Positions 1-8,145 of a stretch of 64,000 nt of DNA are shown here, in pieces. The first letter of the stretch is position 1, and each line of letters starts with the position of its first letter. The stretch is from NCBI GenBank assembly GCA_965268275.1, contig OZ254168.1, positions 1,240,001-1,304,000 of the forward strand, in the 5' to 3' direction. Made by a program: the position numbers and the translations under genes. Source of the DNA: AAA044-D11 sp965268275 (GTDB lineage: Bacteria > Actinomycetota > Actinomycetes > Nanopelagicales > Nanopelagicaceae). The notes beneath the pieces are model-generated. The model was not told where the DNA came from. It worked only from the letters and a program-made list of their open reading frames with translations, and did no database searches.

Positions 1-1154
1 GCATATGCACCGAGTCCGCCACTTGTCGCAAAATCTGTAGCTGCAATAGCAAATGCAAATGCGATAGTTCGGCCAATCGGCCACTTATCCCCCCGCTTTG
101 CCAGAATTACTACACCTCTTATATACAGAGCAGTGATAAAAATCAGAATCCCCATGATTGCTGCATCAGGAACATAGGTCCAGAGAACGTTGTTGAGATT
201 AGGCGCAGGCAGCATCGGACTTCCTGCAATTATTTCTGCAACGCCTACATCTCTTGGATTTTCGGGAACTGGTGGCGCACTTGAAGAGAGCCAGGCACCC
301 ACACTGATTGCGGCGATCATTACGAAGATTTCAACTAATAAGAGCTGATAAACCTGCTTGGCGCCTTCAAGTTTCTTAATAATATAATTTCGGTGAATTG
401 CACCGATAAAAATTAGAATAACGCCCAAGGTAATTTTGTAAATTACTAAATTTCCATATTGAGAATTCCACGCATCTCGAAAATTTAATCGAGTCCAGGC
501 ATTCATAGCTCCGCTTGAAAACACTGCGATTGCCGACCAAAGTGCCAGAGTGCTAAAGCGTGGAATTGCGATTATCCGCTCTGATTTATTTATAAGAATT
601 AAGGCGATGATTCCGCCAACCCAAAGTGAAATCCCGATAACGTGAATTAGAAGCGAACCAATTGCTAACCCGTGGTTTCCAGAGCTACTCGAATGACTCT
701 GGAAAACAGGAGCGAGGACTCCGATAAAGGTAACTCCTAAAAGAAATATCGAACCGGTCGTTCGTGAAATTCTTCGAATCAAAACCAGCACAATTGCCGC
801 AGCTGCGATGTTTATTGCAAAACTTCTGCCAAGTGCAGTTTGAGTAACAAACGATCTTATGACCACCAAATCAAAAGTCTCTGAAATTGGAATAGCCAGC
901 AAATCTGCTAATTGAACAAAGAGAACACCGATACTTGATATTAGCCAAGTCGCTGCCGGAATAATTGCAAGATTGCGAATCCGAATTGCTTCCGGCAAAA
1001 ACCTTGAGTGTTCTTCACGAATGAAGAATGCAATGGCAAGTAACAAGCCAATAAATGTTGTGGCCGAAAGGATCTGTAAATCTTTAACCAGCGGAGTTAG
1101 AAAATTGAGAAATCCCGAAGCGCCTGGAACATGCGAATCGGTGAAAAAGTGCAT
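1..1154 (-). CDS. CopD-CtaG fusion membrane protein (partial, runs off window start)
   Basis: Translating the minus strand from the ATG at 1154 gives an open frame that reaches base 1 without a stop, so the C-terminus lies outside the window. The first ~280 residues form repeated hydrophobic segments of a CopD copper-resistance domain, with the typical histidine helix (LLIHVIGISLWVGGIIAL). After a periplasmic-looking loop rich in Pro/Asn a second multi-TM domain begins, with WPIGRT followed by FATSGGLGAYA, which matches the caa3-type CtaG oxidase-assembly domain. CopD-CtaG fusions are common in actinobacteria. It follows the CopC-like gene by 13 bases on the same strand, so copper handling or oxidase assembly at the membrane is the likely role. 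Confidence 0.85.
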   Translation of the reverse strand, partial: MHFFTDSHVPGASGFLNFLTPLVKDLQILSATTFIGLLLAIAFFIREEHSRFLPEAIRIRNLAIIPAATWLISSIGVLFVQLADLLAIPISETFDLVVIRSFVTQTALGRSFAINIAAAAIVLVLIRRISRTTGSIFLLGVTFIGVLAPVFQSHSSSSGNHGLAIGSLLIHVIGISLWVGGIIALILINKSERIIAIPRFSTLALWSAIAVFSSGAMNAWTRLNFRDAWNSQYGNLVIYKITLGVILIFIGAIHRNYIIKKLEGAKQVYQLLLVEIFVMIAAISVGAWLSSSAPPVPENPRDVGVAEIIAGSPMLPAPNLNNVLWTYVPDAAIMGILIFITALYIRGVVILAKRGDKWPIGRTIAFAFAIAATDFATSGGLGAY

Positions 1155-1167
1155 GGCTTAAGTTTGG

Positions 1168-1737
1168 TTACTTGCGCTTTGTTTTTGGTGAACGCTTGGC
1201 TCCACCAAATGTCTGCTTCGCATACCAAACTAGAAAAATGAATACAAAAGCTGCGAGCACCAATAGCGTATAAACAAATGCATTGGATCCGTTATTCAAA
1301 TTAATATTTTCTGTTGTTGCTTCAACCGAAGATTGAGTTGGTGTTGGCGATGGGCTTCCCATACTTGATGGTGCATTAAACATAAATGTGTAAGAACCAG
1401 TTAGTGGATCCTCGGTATCAGAAAGAAGTGTGTAATTAACGGTGTAAACACCAGTCGTAATTAATTCTGTTAAACCAACTTCAGCGCTATTGCCATCAAT
1501 TGTTACTGACCCATCATCAACCGCAATTCCATTGGGATCATTTACAACAACTGAACTGCCTTGTTCCGAGAGCACTGCTGCAGTTGAAATTGCAATCGAA
1601 TTTGGCGCAGTTGTGAGAACTGAACCAGCCTGAGGGACTGATGCGGTGATGCTATTTGCGAAGGCAGGGGCTGCAAAGATTGGCAAGAGAAGAATTGTTC
1701 CTGAGATTATGCTTCGAAATACTCTGCCGGCCTTCAT
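1168..1737 (-). CDS. CopC-domain secreted/membrane-anchored protein lacking copper ligands
   Basis: 189 residues. A signal peptide (residues 1-27, ending AFA) precedes a CopC-like beta-sandwich (ITASVPQAGSVLTTAP, later LTGSYTFMF), a Ser/Pro/Thr-rich linker (~125-150) and one C-terminal membrane helix (~155-175) with a basic tail. This is the usual CopC plus TM layout found beside CopD. The odd point is composition: the translated protein contains no histidine and no cysteine at all, so the N-terminal His and the downstream His that bind Cu(II) in classical CopC are absent. The start has a good ribosome site (AGAGGAAAAC before ATG). It probably forms an operon with the CopD-CtaG gene. Fold assignment is firm; copper binding is doubtful. 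Confidence 0.8.
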   Translation of the reverse strand: MKAGRVFRSIISGTILLLPIFAAPAFANSITASVPQAGSVLTTAPNSIAISTAAVLSEQGSSVVVNDPNGIAVDDGSVTIDGNSAEVGLTELITTGVYTVNYTLLSDTEDPLTGSYTFMFNAPSSMGSPSPTPTQSSVEATTENINLNNGSNAFVYTLLVLAAFVFIFLVWYAKQTFGGAKRSPKTKRK

Positions 1738-1799
1738 GTTTTCCTCTCAAATTGATTCTCGATTAGATGTAATTCTCTCACTTCTTTACAATACTCACT

Positions 1800-2036
1800 A
1801 TGCCTACCTACGAATATGCCTGCACCAAATGCGGCCATCAATTCGAGGCGCTCCAATCCTTCACCGACGAGGCTCTAACCGAATGCCCAGAATGCAAAGG
1901 ATTAGTCCAGAAGGTTTATTCGAATGTTGGAGTTGTTTTCAAGGGCTCTGGGTTTTATAAAACAGATTCAAGAGCTACTAAATCTTCTACAACACCAGCA
2001 GCGCCGACACCGCCCCCGGCTCCAAAAAATGATTAG
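1800..2036 (+). CDS. FmdB-family zinc ribbon protein
   Basis: 78 residues. It opens with MPTYEYACTKCGHQFEALQS and has a second pair CPEC around residue 30, giving the CxxC...CxxC zinc ribbon of the FmdB/putative regulatory family; the tail is low-complexity Ser/Thr/Ala/Pro. The family is small and widespread, and its function is poorly defined (regulation or RNA/protein binding is assumed). A -10 box TACAAT at 1787-1792 ends seven bases before the ATG, with no ribosome site between, which suggests leaderless transcription. Its TAG stop overlaps the stop of the convergent 38-residue gene by four bases. Confidence 0.85.
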   Translation: MPTYEYACTKCGHQFEALQSFTDEALTECPECKGLVQKVYSNVGVVFKGSGFYKTDSRATKSSTTPAAPTPPPAPKND

Positions 2037-2149
2037 CCGTGATGCGGCGGACGATCGCCTTCGATTTCAGCATCGCGTTTTGAATCATCATCTTCCCGCG
2101 GATCAATTTCATCTTGCGTAACTTTTGGCAAAATTGTCGGATCGCTCAC
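2033..2149 (-). CDS. Small acidic conserved-type protein, 38 residues
   Basis: A GTG-started frame of 38 residues reading from 2149 to 2033. Its start overlaps the TetR stop codon as GTGA, the classical arrangement for translational coupling, and its TAA stop overlaps the FmdB stop. The protein begins SDPTILPKVTQDEIDPRED, is very rich in Asp/Glu and ends RPPHHG. I know of similar short acidic Pro/Asp proteins in actinobacteria but cannot name a function. The exact fit between two genes supports it as real coding sequence. Confidence 0.6.
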   Translation of the reverse strand: MSDPTILPKVTQDEIDPREDDDSKRDAEIEGDRPPHHG

Positions 2150-2760
2150 TGTTTACTCATTCCTAAGGAAATTTCAATACCATCTAACAATGATTCAAAT
2201 GCTTCACTCGGCATATGACCCTCGACAATGAGAGTTGTGGCGCCATGCACACTGGACCAAGAGATAACTTCTCCATATGGGCGCATCTTTTTGCTCATTG
2301 CGCCAGTTAAAACTAACTCATCAAGAGTCTTAGTTAGTAACTTATAAGCTGTGTGATCTACCGGTTCGCTTTGGTCAACTGAACAGAAACCGCCAAACAT
2401 CAATCTAAATAGATTTGGTTCTTTCATGGCCCACTTGAAATACACTTCACCAAGCGATCTGAATCGCGCTTTTGCAGCTTTGGAAGTAGATCCCTTAATT
2501 TTTGCTAATGCCTCTTCTTGCATATTTGCCAGATCGGTAAACAAGTAATCACCGATACCGTTAAGGAGCGCACTTTTATCTGGGAAATAATGGTAAGCCG
2601 CACTCGGGCTTACACCGATGTCAGCTGCTGCCGTCCTGAGAGATAAATGGTCTGGTCCATTCTTTCTCACAAGTTTTATCGCTGCTTTAATTAAAGATTC
2701 CTCAAGATTTCCATGATGATATGAGGCCCTTTGGGCTCGAGACTTTGTGGCCAATACCAT
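2146..2760 (-). CDS. TetR-family transcriptional repressor
   Basis: 204 residues. The N-terminal HTH (~residues 20-60) shows the TetR pattern: AAIKLVRKNGPDHLSLRTAAADIGVSPSAAYHYFPDKSALL (quoted in parts: AADIGVSPSAAYHYF is the recognition region). The C-terminal helical domain is a ligand-binding WHG-type domain (TetR_C_33-like). It is divergent from the MMPL exporter at 2842, and two tandem 19-base operator-like palindromes lie between them, so it most likely represses both itself and the exporter in response to an exported compound. A -10 CATACT ends six bases before the ATG with TTGAAC 17 bases further up, which suggests a leaderless transcript. Confidence 0.9.
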   Translation of the reverse strand: MVLATKSRAQRASYHHGNLEESLIKAAIKLVRKNGPDHLSLRTAAADIGVSPSAAYHYFPDKSALLNGIGDYLFTDLANMQEEALAKIKGSTSKAAKARFRSLGEVYFKWAMKEPNLFRLMFGGFCSVDQSEPVDHTAYKLLTKTLDELVLTGAMSKKMRPYGEVISWSSVHGATTLIVEGHMPSEAFESLLDGIEISLGMSKQ

Positions 2761-2766
2761 GAGATA

Positions 2767-2795
2767 AGTATGCCTCTTATCTTGACACTGTTCAA
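2767..2795 (-). promoter_or_regulatory. tetR promoter
   Basis: On the minus strand, -35 TTGAAC (2790-2795), a 17-base spacer and -10 CATACT (2767-2772), with the tetR ATG six bases after the -10. Operator 1 sits inside the spacer and -35. Confidence 0.6.
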
Positions 2796-2797
2796 AT
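2779..2797. promoter_or_regulatory. Operator 1 for the TetR regulator
   Basis: Imperfect palindrome ATCTTGACACTGTTCAAAT. It matches operator 2 at 15 of 19 positions in the same register and covers the -35 of the MMPL promoter and the core of the tetR promoter. Confidence 0.65.
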
Positions 2798-2811
2798 TAA
2801 CATGCCATAAT
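2782..2811 (+). promoter_or_regulatory. MMPL exporter promoter
   Basis: -35 TTGACA (2782-2787), an 18-base spacer and -10 CATAAT (2806-2811). Operator 1 overlaps the -35 and operator 2 overlaps the -10 and the expected start point. Confidence 0.7.
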
Positions 2812-2828
2812 CTGAACACTATTCAGAT
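2810..2828. promoter_or_regulatory. Operator 2 for the TetR regulator
   Basis: Perfect inverted repeat ATCTGAA-CACTA-TTCAGAT, seven bases per arm and a five-base centre. Its centre is 31 bases from that of operator 1, about three helical turns, so two dimers could bind the same face of the DNA. Confidence 0.75.
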
Positions 2829-2841
2829 AAAAGGAGCAGGA

Positions 2842-4941
2842 ATGTTTGAGAAGTTGGGTCGCACTTTATTCAGACGCCGTAAAGGCGTATTGGCAGGATT
2901 CATTGTTGCCACAATTGCTGCAGGTGTCATAGGTTCACTTGTCTTTGCCCGGCTTGAAGGCGGGGGATATTCAGATCCCAACAGTGATTCTTATAAAGCA
3001 GCAAATTATTTAACAGATACTTTTAAAGTAAAAGATCCTGCAATCATTTTTATCATTGATGCCGGTAAGAGCGTTGCAGATCCAGCAGTTGCAGCTGAGG
3101 TTGCACCGATTGAAGCCGAGCTGCGCAATCGGCCTGGTGTTGAAAGCACTCTTTCATATTGGAGCGCTGGCGGTGCTAAACAATTAGTTAGCAGTGATGG
3201 AAACGCCGCTTACCTATTCATTTATGGCACTGATGCGGATCTAACCAGCTTGGATAAATTAGCTTCTGAACTTCAGAAAAAATATGACGGTGAAGTTGGA
3301 AACCTTAGAATTTATGTTGGTGGTTTCTCTACTTTCAACAATGCCATTAACGAGAGAATTTCAAGTGATTTAAAGTTTGCTGAAGCTATTTCAATCCCAC
3401 TTACCTTTCTCTTCCTTCTCTTTGTCTTTGGTGGTCTAATTGCATCTGCGATGCCAGTTGTTGTTGCGATCAGCGCAATTCTTGGTGCCTTTGTAATTCT
3501 CTATCTAATAAGCCTTGCCACAGGCGTAAGTATCTTCGCCCTCAATTTGATCACGGGTCTCGGCATGGGTCTTGGTATCGACTACTCGCTCTTGATGGTT
3601 AATCGCTTCCGCGAAGAACTAAAATCTGGGAAAAGTGTCGAAGAAGCCGTTGCACAAACTGTAAAAACTGCAGGCAGAACTGTTTTCTTCTCGGGCATCA
3701 CGGTAATGATCAGCCTGGCATCGCTTATGTTCTTCCCACAAATGTTCTTAAAATCATTTGGTTATGGCGGAGTCGCTGTCGTTGCAATTGCAATTGTTGG
3801 TGCACTTATTCCACTACCAGCAATTTTGGCGCTACTTGGAACTAAGATTGATAAATTTGTTGTCCGCAAAAGTGCGATTACTCCCAAGGAAGATGGCCGT
3901 TGGGCTCACACTGCTCGTTTTGTAATGAAGCGTCCAGTAGCAGTTGTTTTCTTATCGCTTTTAATTCTAGGAACCATTGCTTCACCAATTAAAGATATTG
4001 TCTTCTCGCAAGTTGATACTCGTGTTCTACCAGCATCTGACAAGGCGGCAATTGCGGCTCAAGTTGGTTTAGATAAATTCCCTGGCGAGCAAGCAAATCC
4101 AATTGAAATCATTGTTCCAAATGGCACAACAAAAATGGTTGCCATAAATAGCTTTGTAAGTGATCTTGCAAATGTTCCAGGCGTAATGAATATAGGTGCG
4201 CCTGAAACTGTTGGCACTGATATCCGAATCGCTGCAATTCACAGTATGGGTGCGCGCACTCCTGCGGCAGAAAAAATGATTACTGAAATTCGTGCTCTAA
4301 ATGTTCCAGAAGGAACTTTAGTTGGTGGCGTTGCTGCTGATTATGCTGACAGCCAAATAGGTATAGCTAAGACATTGCCTCTCGCACTTGGTTGGATTGC
4401 TATCGGCACCTTAATTCTCTTGTTTATGTTTACTGGATCAATCATTCTTCCAATCAAAGCTGTGATCCTGAATCTGCTCTCGCTATCTGCAACTTTGGGT
4501 GCAATGACCTGGATCTTTATCGGTGACAATTTAACTTGGCTAGTTGGTTCATTTACCAATACCGGAAGCATCGATACTTCAATTGTTATTTTGATTGCGG
4601 TTGTAGCTTTTGGTTTATCAATGGATTACGAAGTATTCCTGCTATCTCGGATTAAAGAAGAGCACGATGCCGGCCATTCAAATATTGAATCCGTCGCTCT
4701 CGGACTTCAAAAATCTGCCCGAATAATCACCGCAGCTGCGGTAATTCTTTCAGTGGTATTTGCGATCTTCATGACCAGCGGCGTTACATCAATTAAGACC
4801 ATGGGATTTGGTGTCGCATTCGCGATTCTTTTGGATGCAACCTTGGTTCGAGCCCTGCTTGTTCCAGCACTTATGCGCTTATTCGGCGAACGTAACTGGT
4901 GGGCGCCAAAGGCGTTAAAGAGATTCACAATTAGCCATTAA
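2842..4941 (+). CDS. MMPL/RND-family membrane transporter
   Basis: 699 residues from the ATG at 2842, which is preceded by AAGGAG at 2831-2836. An in-frame start at 2731 would run back through the tetR start and both operators, so it is rejected. The protein has an N-terminal TM, a first extracytoplasmic domain, five clustered TMs with the MMPL signature GLGMGLGIDYSLLMVNR, a second extracytoplasmic domain, and a second TM cluster with AFGLSMDYEVFLLSR. This is the standard 12-TM twofold MMPL layout, used for proton-driven export of lipids or drugs. Divergent TetR control points to inducible export. The substrate is not readable from sequence. Confidence 0.92.
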   Translation: MFEKLGRTLFRRRKGVLAGFIVATIAAGVIGSLVFARLEGGGYSDPNSDSYKAANYLTDTFKVKDPAIIFIIDAGKSVADPAVAAEVAPIEAELRNRPGVESTLSYWSAGGAKQLVSSDGNAAYLFIYGTDADLTSLDKLASELQKKYDGEVGNLRIYVGGFSTFNNAINERISSDLKFAEAISIPLTFLFLLFVFGGLIASAMPVVVAISAILGAFVILYLISLATGVSIFALNLITGLGMGLGIDYSLLMVNRFREELKSGKSVEEAVAQTVKTAGRTVFFSGITVMISLASLMFFPQMFLKSFGYGGVAVVAIAIVGALIPLPAILALLGTKIDKFVVRKSAITPKEDGRWAHTARFVMKRPVAVVFLSLLILGTIASPIKDIVFSQVDTRVLPASDKAAIAAQVGLDKFPGEQANPIEIIVPNGTTKMVAINSFVSDLANVPGVMNIGAPETVGTDIRIAAIHSMGARTPAAEKMITEIRALNVPEGTLVGGVAADYADSQIGIAKTLPLALGWIAIGTLILLFMFTGSIILPIKAVILNLLSLSATLGAMTWIFIGDNLTWLVGSFTNTGSIDTSIVILIAVVAFGLSMDYEVFLLSRIKEEHDAGHSNIESVALGLQKSARIITAAAVILSVVFAIFMTSGVTSIKTMGFGVAFAILLDATLVRALLVPALMRLFGERNWWAPKALKRFTISH

Positions 4942-4950
4942 ACTTCTGCA

Positions 4951-5787
4951 ATGGATTTGATAGTTACCCTGCAGTGCAAAGACCAGCCTGGCATCGTGCA
5001 TGCGATGACAACTGCCGTTCTTGCTGCGCGTGGAAACATAATTGAGAATCAACAATTTACAGATCCAACAACTCAAGATTTTGTTATGCGGACTCGTTTC
5101 GAGAGTGAAATTGAATTAGCAAAGGTTCGCGAAATTTTAGAGAGCGGGCTCGGCCAATTTAAGCCAAAGCTGTCTCTGCGCTCAGTTGCGAAGCAGAAGC
5201 GCGCTTTAATCCTTGTAACTAAAGAGTCGCACTGTCTTCGCGATCTGCTTTACCTTCAAGAACTTGGCGAACTTCCAATCGAAATTCCAGCAGTTGTTTC
5301 CAACCACAGCGATTTAAAGACATTAGTTGAATCCCACGGAATCAAATTTATTGATCAGAGCAAGCTAGCTAAGGCCGAAGCTGAAGCCGAAATCTCTAAA
5401 TTAATAACCGAACTTGAAATTGATCTCGTAGTTCTTGCTCGTTATATGCAGATTCTGACTAAAGAGTTCTGCGAAAAAATGTCTGGTCGAATCATAAACA
5501 TCCACCACTCATTCTTGCCTGGATTTAAAGGTGCAAAGCCTTATCACCAAGCACATGCGCGTGGTGTAAAAATCATTGGCGCCACTGCTCACTTCGTAAC
5601 ACCTGACCTAGATGAAGGCCCGATTATTGATCAAGATGTTGCGCATGTAACTCATGCTTCTACTCCTGAAGATTTGATTGCAACTGGTCGCGATATCGAA
5701 CGCCGAGTCTTATCGCGTGCGGTTCGCGATTTCGCCGAAGATAGAATCTTTATCGTTGGCGATAAAACAGTTGTATTCCATAATTAA
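4951..5787 (+). CDS. purU: Formyltetrahydrofolate deformylase
   Basis: 278 residues, the usual PurU length. An N-terminal ACT domain (~1-80, starting LIVTLQCKDQPGIVHAMTTAV) precedes a formyltransferase-fold catalytic domain with INIHHSFLPGFKGAKPYHQA and the ATAHFVTPDLDEGPII segment carrying the catalytic His and Asp. It hydrolyses 10-formyl-THF to formate and THF, balancing one-carbon pools and feeding formate to purine synthesis. It starts nine bases after the MMPL stop. That stop TAA begins a TAAACT -10 box (4939-4944) ending six bases before the ATG, so it may be transcribed leaderless on its own. Confidence 0.95.
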   Translation: MDLIVTLQCKDQPGIVHAMTTAVLAARGNIIENQQFTDPTTQDFVMRTRFESEIELAKVREILESGLGQFKPKLSLRSVAKQKRALILVTKESHCLRDLLYLQELGELPIEIPAVVSNHSDLKTLVESHGIKFIDQSKLAKAEAEAEISKLITELEIDLVVLARYMQILTKEFCEKMSGRIINIHHSFLPGFKGAKPYHQAHARGVKIIGATAHFVTPDLDEGPIIDQDVAHVTHASTPEDLIATGRDIERRVLSRAVRDFAEDRIFIVGDKTVVFHN

Positions 5788-5795
5788 AAATTATC

Positions 5796-5871
5796 TGGTG
5801 TCCTAGGCGGGAGTTGAACCTGCGACCTACCGCTTAGGAGGCGGTTGCTCTATCCACTGAGCTACTAGGAC
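5796..5871 (-). tRNA. tRNA-Arg (anticodon CCT)
   Basis: Read on the minus strand, the acceptor GTCCTAG pairs with CTAGGAC, followed by discriminator A and an encoded CCA. The D-arm is GCTC...GAGC, and the anticodon stem ACCGC/GCGGT encloses loop CTCCTAA, giving anticodon CCT (reads AGG). The T-arm loop is TTCAACT, with one A-C mismatch in the T-stem. 76 nt in total. Confidence 0.95.
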
Positions 5872-6008
5872 CTAAATTAAACTTTAAAATAAAATTATTA
5901 GACTTTTATTGAAAGTTAGTTTACTTAACTTTATGCCGATTTGCCCATCGCTAATCTGCTGGGCTAGGCTCAAGGAAATAGCAAAATACTCGTTTGGAGT
6001 TGGTTTTA

Positions 6009-7238
6009 ATGAAGGCCCTAGTTTTAGGCGCCGGTGGAGTTGGTCGAGCAATAGCTAATATTGCCTCACGTCGTTCATTCATTACAGAACTAGTAATCGC
6101 AGATCGCAATTTATCTCGCGCTGAAGATGCCGTAAATCGCTTGAAAGATCCCCGCTTTTCCGCCGCACAAGTAAATGCAGCAGAACTTGAAGATATCCGC
6201 GAATTAATTCGCAAAGCAAATCCAGATATTGTCATCAACGCAGTTGATCCGCGTTTTGTTATGCCGATATTTCTTGCTTGCGAAATCGAAAATAAGAATT
6301 ACCTAGATATGGCTATGTCATTATCTAGACCACATCCGCATTATCCATACACCGAAACTGGTGTGAAATGTGGCGATGAACAATTTGCACGAGACTGGAA
6401 TTGGAGTGAACGCGGAATTTATGCCTTGATTGGCATGGGCGTTGAACCTGGTCTCAGCGATGTCTTCGCAAAGTACGCAAGCGATGAATTGTTCTCACGC
6501 ATAGATTCGATAACTGTTCTAGATGGATCAAACTTAGTTGTATCTGGTTCAGAATTTGCGCCGTCATTCTCAATTTGGACAACCATTGAAGAGTGTTTAA
6601 ATCCGCCACTTGTTTGGGAAGATGGTCGTGGTTGGTATACAACCGAACCATTCTCAGAGCTCGAAGTCTTCGATTTTCCTGATGGCATTGGTCCGGTTGA
6701 ATGTGTGAATGTTGAGCACGAAGAAGTTGTGTTAATTCCACAGAAGATTGAAGCTAAGAAAGTTAACTTCAAGTATGGTCTTGGTGCACAATTTATTTCA
6801 ATCTTAAAAACTATTCATATGCTTGGTATGGATCGCACTGAAACTGTTGATGTTCAAGGTATTCAAGTTTCACCACGCGATCTACTGGCTGCTTCGCTTC
6901 CGGACCCAGCAACACTTGGTTCGCGAATGACCGGTAAGACTTGCGCTGGATCGTTGGTTAAAGGTTTGGATAAAAACGGTGAACCAAAAGCGATTTATCT
7001 TTACAACGTAGTTGATAACGCCTGGTCGATGGAGAATTATGGTGATCAAGCTGTTGTATGGCAGACCGCAATTAATCCAGTTATTGCAATGGAACTAATT
7101 CATGAAGGTGTCTGGAAACCAGAGCCTGGAGTAAATGGTCCGGAATGGTTTGATGCAAAGCCATTTCTTGCAAAGCTTGAAGAGTATGGAACTTCATGGC
7201 ACATCCGCGATGAATCAACAGCTGGGATAGTAAAGTAA
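6009..7238 (+). CDS. Saccharopine dehydrogenase-like NAD(P) oxidoreductase
   Basis: 409 residues from the ATG at 6009, chosen because GGAG (5996-5999) lies nine bases upstream and the Rossmann motif starts at once (MKALVLGAGGVGRAIA). An earlier in-frame TTG at 5994 is less likely. The N-terminal NAD(P)-binding domain (~1-130) is followed by the saccharopine dehydrogenase C-terminal domain, with GIYALIGMGVEPGLSDVFAK. Family members act in lysine degradation or, as carboxynorspermidine dehydrogenase, in polyamine synthesis; this sequence alone does not decide. It is followed four bases later by an SDR gene, probably one transcript. Confidence 0.85.
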   Translation: MKALVLGAGGVGRAIANIASRRSFITELVIADRNLSRAEDAVNRLKDPRFSAAQVNAAELEDIRELIRKANPDIVINAVDPRFVMPIFLACEIENKNYLDMAMSLSRPHPHYPYTETGVKCGDEQFARDWNWSERGIYALIGMGVEPGLSDVFAKYASDELFSRIDSITVLDGSNLVVSGSEFAPSFSIWTTIEECLNPPLVWEDGRGWYTTEPFSELEVFDFPDGIGPVECVNVEHEEVVLIPQKIEAKKVNFKYGLGAQFISILKTIHMLGMDRTETVDVQGIQVSPRDLLAASLPDPATLGSRMTGKTCAGSLVKGLDKNGEPKAIYLYNVVDNAWSMENYGDQAVVWQTAINPVIAMELIHEGVWKPEPGVNGPEWFDAKPFLAKLEEYGTSWHIRDESTAGIVK

Positions 7239-7242
7239 GTAA

Positions 7243-8010
7243 ATGAGCACTGCGCTAGTAACTGGAGCCACCGCAGGCATTGGTGAATCCTTTACTAGAT
7301 TGCTTGCAGCAAAAGGTTTTGACTTAGTTCTTGTGGCCCGCGATAAAAAGCGGCTACAAGAACGAGCGACTTCACTATCCAAAAAATACAAAATAAATGT
7401 TGAAGTGTTGCAAGCCGATTTATCGCTGCCAGTTCAGTTAGCCCGAGTCGAGAAACGTTTATCAAATCCAAAGAAACCTATTGAAGTATTGATTAATAAT
7501 GCAGGCTTTGGGATTAGAGATAGTTTTTTAAGTAGCGACATCGAAGCCGAACTGAATTTGATAGACGTTCTTGCTAAAGCACCGATGCAACTTATGCATG
7601 CAGTCCTTCCTCAAATGTTAGATCGGGATTCCGGGACAATAATCAATGTTTCAAGCGTTGCAAGCTTTATTGCTGGTGGCACATACAGCGCTGCTAAGTC
7701 TTATCTAACGGTTCACACCGAATCACTGAATTCTGAACTTTCAAAGACCAACATCAATATTTCAGCTCTTTGTCCTGGCTTTACTCGAACCGAATTTCAT
7801 CAACGCGGCAAGATGAAAATGGCCGGGCTGCCTAATTTCATGTGGCTTGAAGCAGATCGAGTCGTCAGCGAATCTTGGCGCGCAGCAGAGCGGGGCAAGG
7901 CAATCTGTATTCCGGGTTGGCAATATAAAATTTTGAGCACCATCGCGAGATTTGGGCCTAGGCCCTTGGTTCGAAAGCTTGGAATCAAGGTCCGAGCGCG
8001 TCAACGTTAA
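7243..8010 (+). CDS. Short-chain dehydrogenase/reductase
   Basis: 255 residues, a classical SDR. The cofactor motif TGATAGIGES is at residues 7-16, NNAG around 85, the catalytic Ser in NVSSVASF, and YSAAK (Tyr and Lys of the catalytic tetrad) near residue 148. The D[L/V] after the cofactor site (ADLSLP) is also in place. The C-terminal extension is basic. It is four bases downstream of the saccharopine-dehydrogenase-like gene. The substrate cannot be assigned; the subgroup resembles DltE/YdfG-like or acyl-type SDRs of bacterial housekeeping metabolism. Confidence 0.88.
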   Translation: MSTALVTGATAGIGESFTRLLAAKGFDLVLVARDKKRLQERATSLSKKYKINVEVLQADLSLPVQLARVEKRLSNPKKPIEVLINNAGFGIRDSFLSSDIEAELNLIDVLAKAPMQLMHAVLPQMLDRDSGTIINVSSVASFIAGGTYSAAKSYLTVHTESLNSELSKTNINISALCPGFTRTEFHQRGKMKMAGLPNFMWLEADRVVSESWRAAERGKAICIPGWQYKILSTIARFGPRPLVRKLGIKVRARQR

Positions 8011-8066
8011 ATTACTCAGATATTCACAGTAATTTCACTGGCACACCTAGATTTTCTCCCCAGTAA

Positions 8067-8118
8067 TTTGCATCTGCAAAGATAGAATTGCGTTATCGAC
8101 ACCACATAGATTTGTGGT
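8067..8118 (+). promoter_or_regulatory. Promoter region with palindrome and 5'UTR hairpin before the secreted protein
   Basis: TTTGCA-TC-TGCAAA (8067-8080), a perfect inverted repeat, sits two bases before a -10-like TAGAAT (8083-8088). The expected ~50-base leader then carries a hairpin ACCACA-TAGATT-TGTGGT (8101-8118) ahead of the ribosome site at 8136-8140. The palindrome is placed like an operator. Nothing identifies the regulator. Confidence 0.4.
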
Positions 8119-8145
8119 TCTTGGGTAAATTTCGTGGAGGAATGT

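Noticed and set aside
2731..2841. N-terminal extension of the MMPL transporter
   Set aside because: It would overlap the tetR start and run through the promoter and both operators; the ATG at 2842 has a good ribosome site.
5914..5932. AAGTTA...TAACTT inverted repeat after tRNA-Arg as a terminator
   Set aside because: Pure A/T weak stem with no T tract in the right place; could be chance in an A+T-rich gap.
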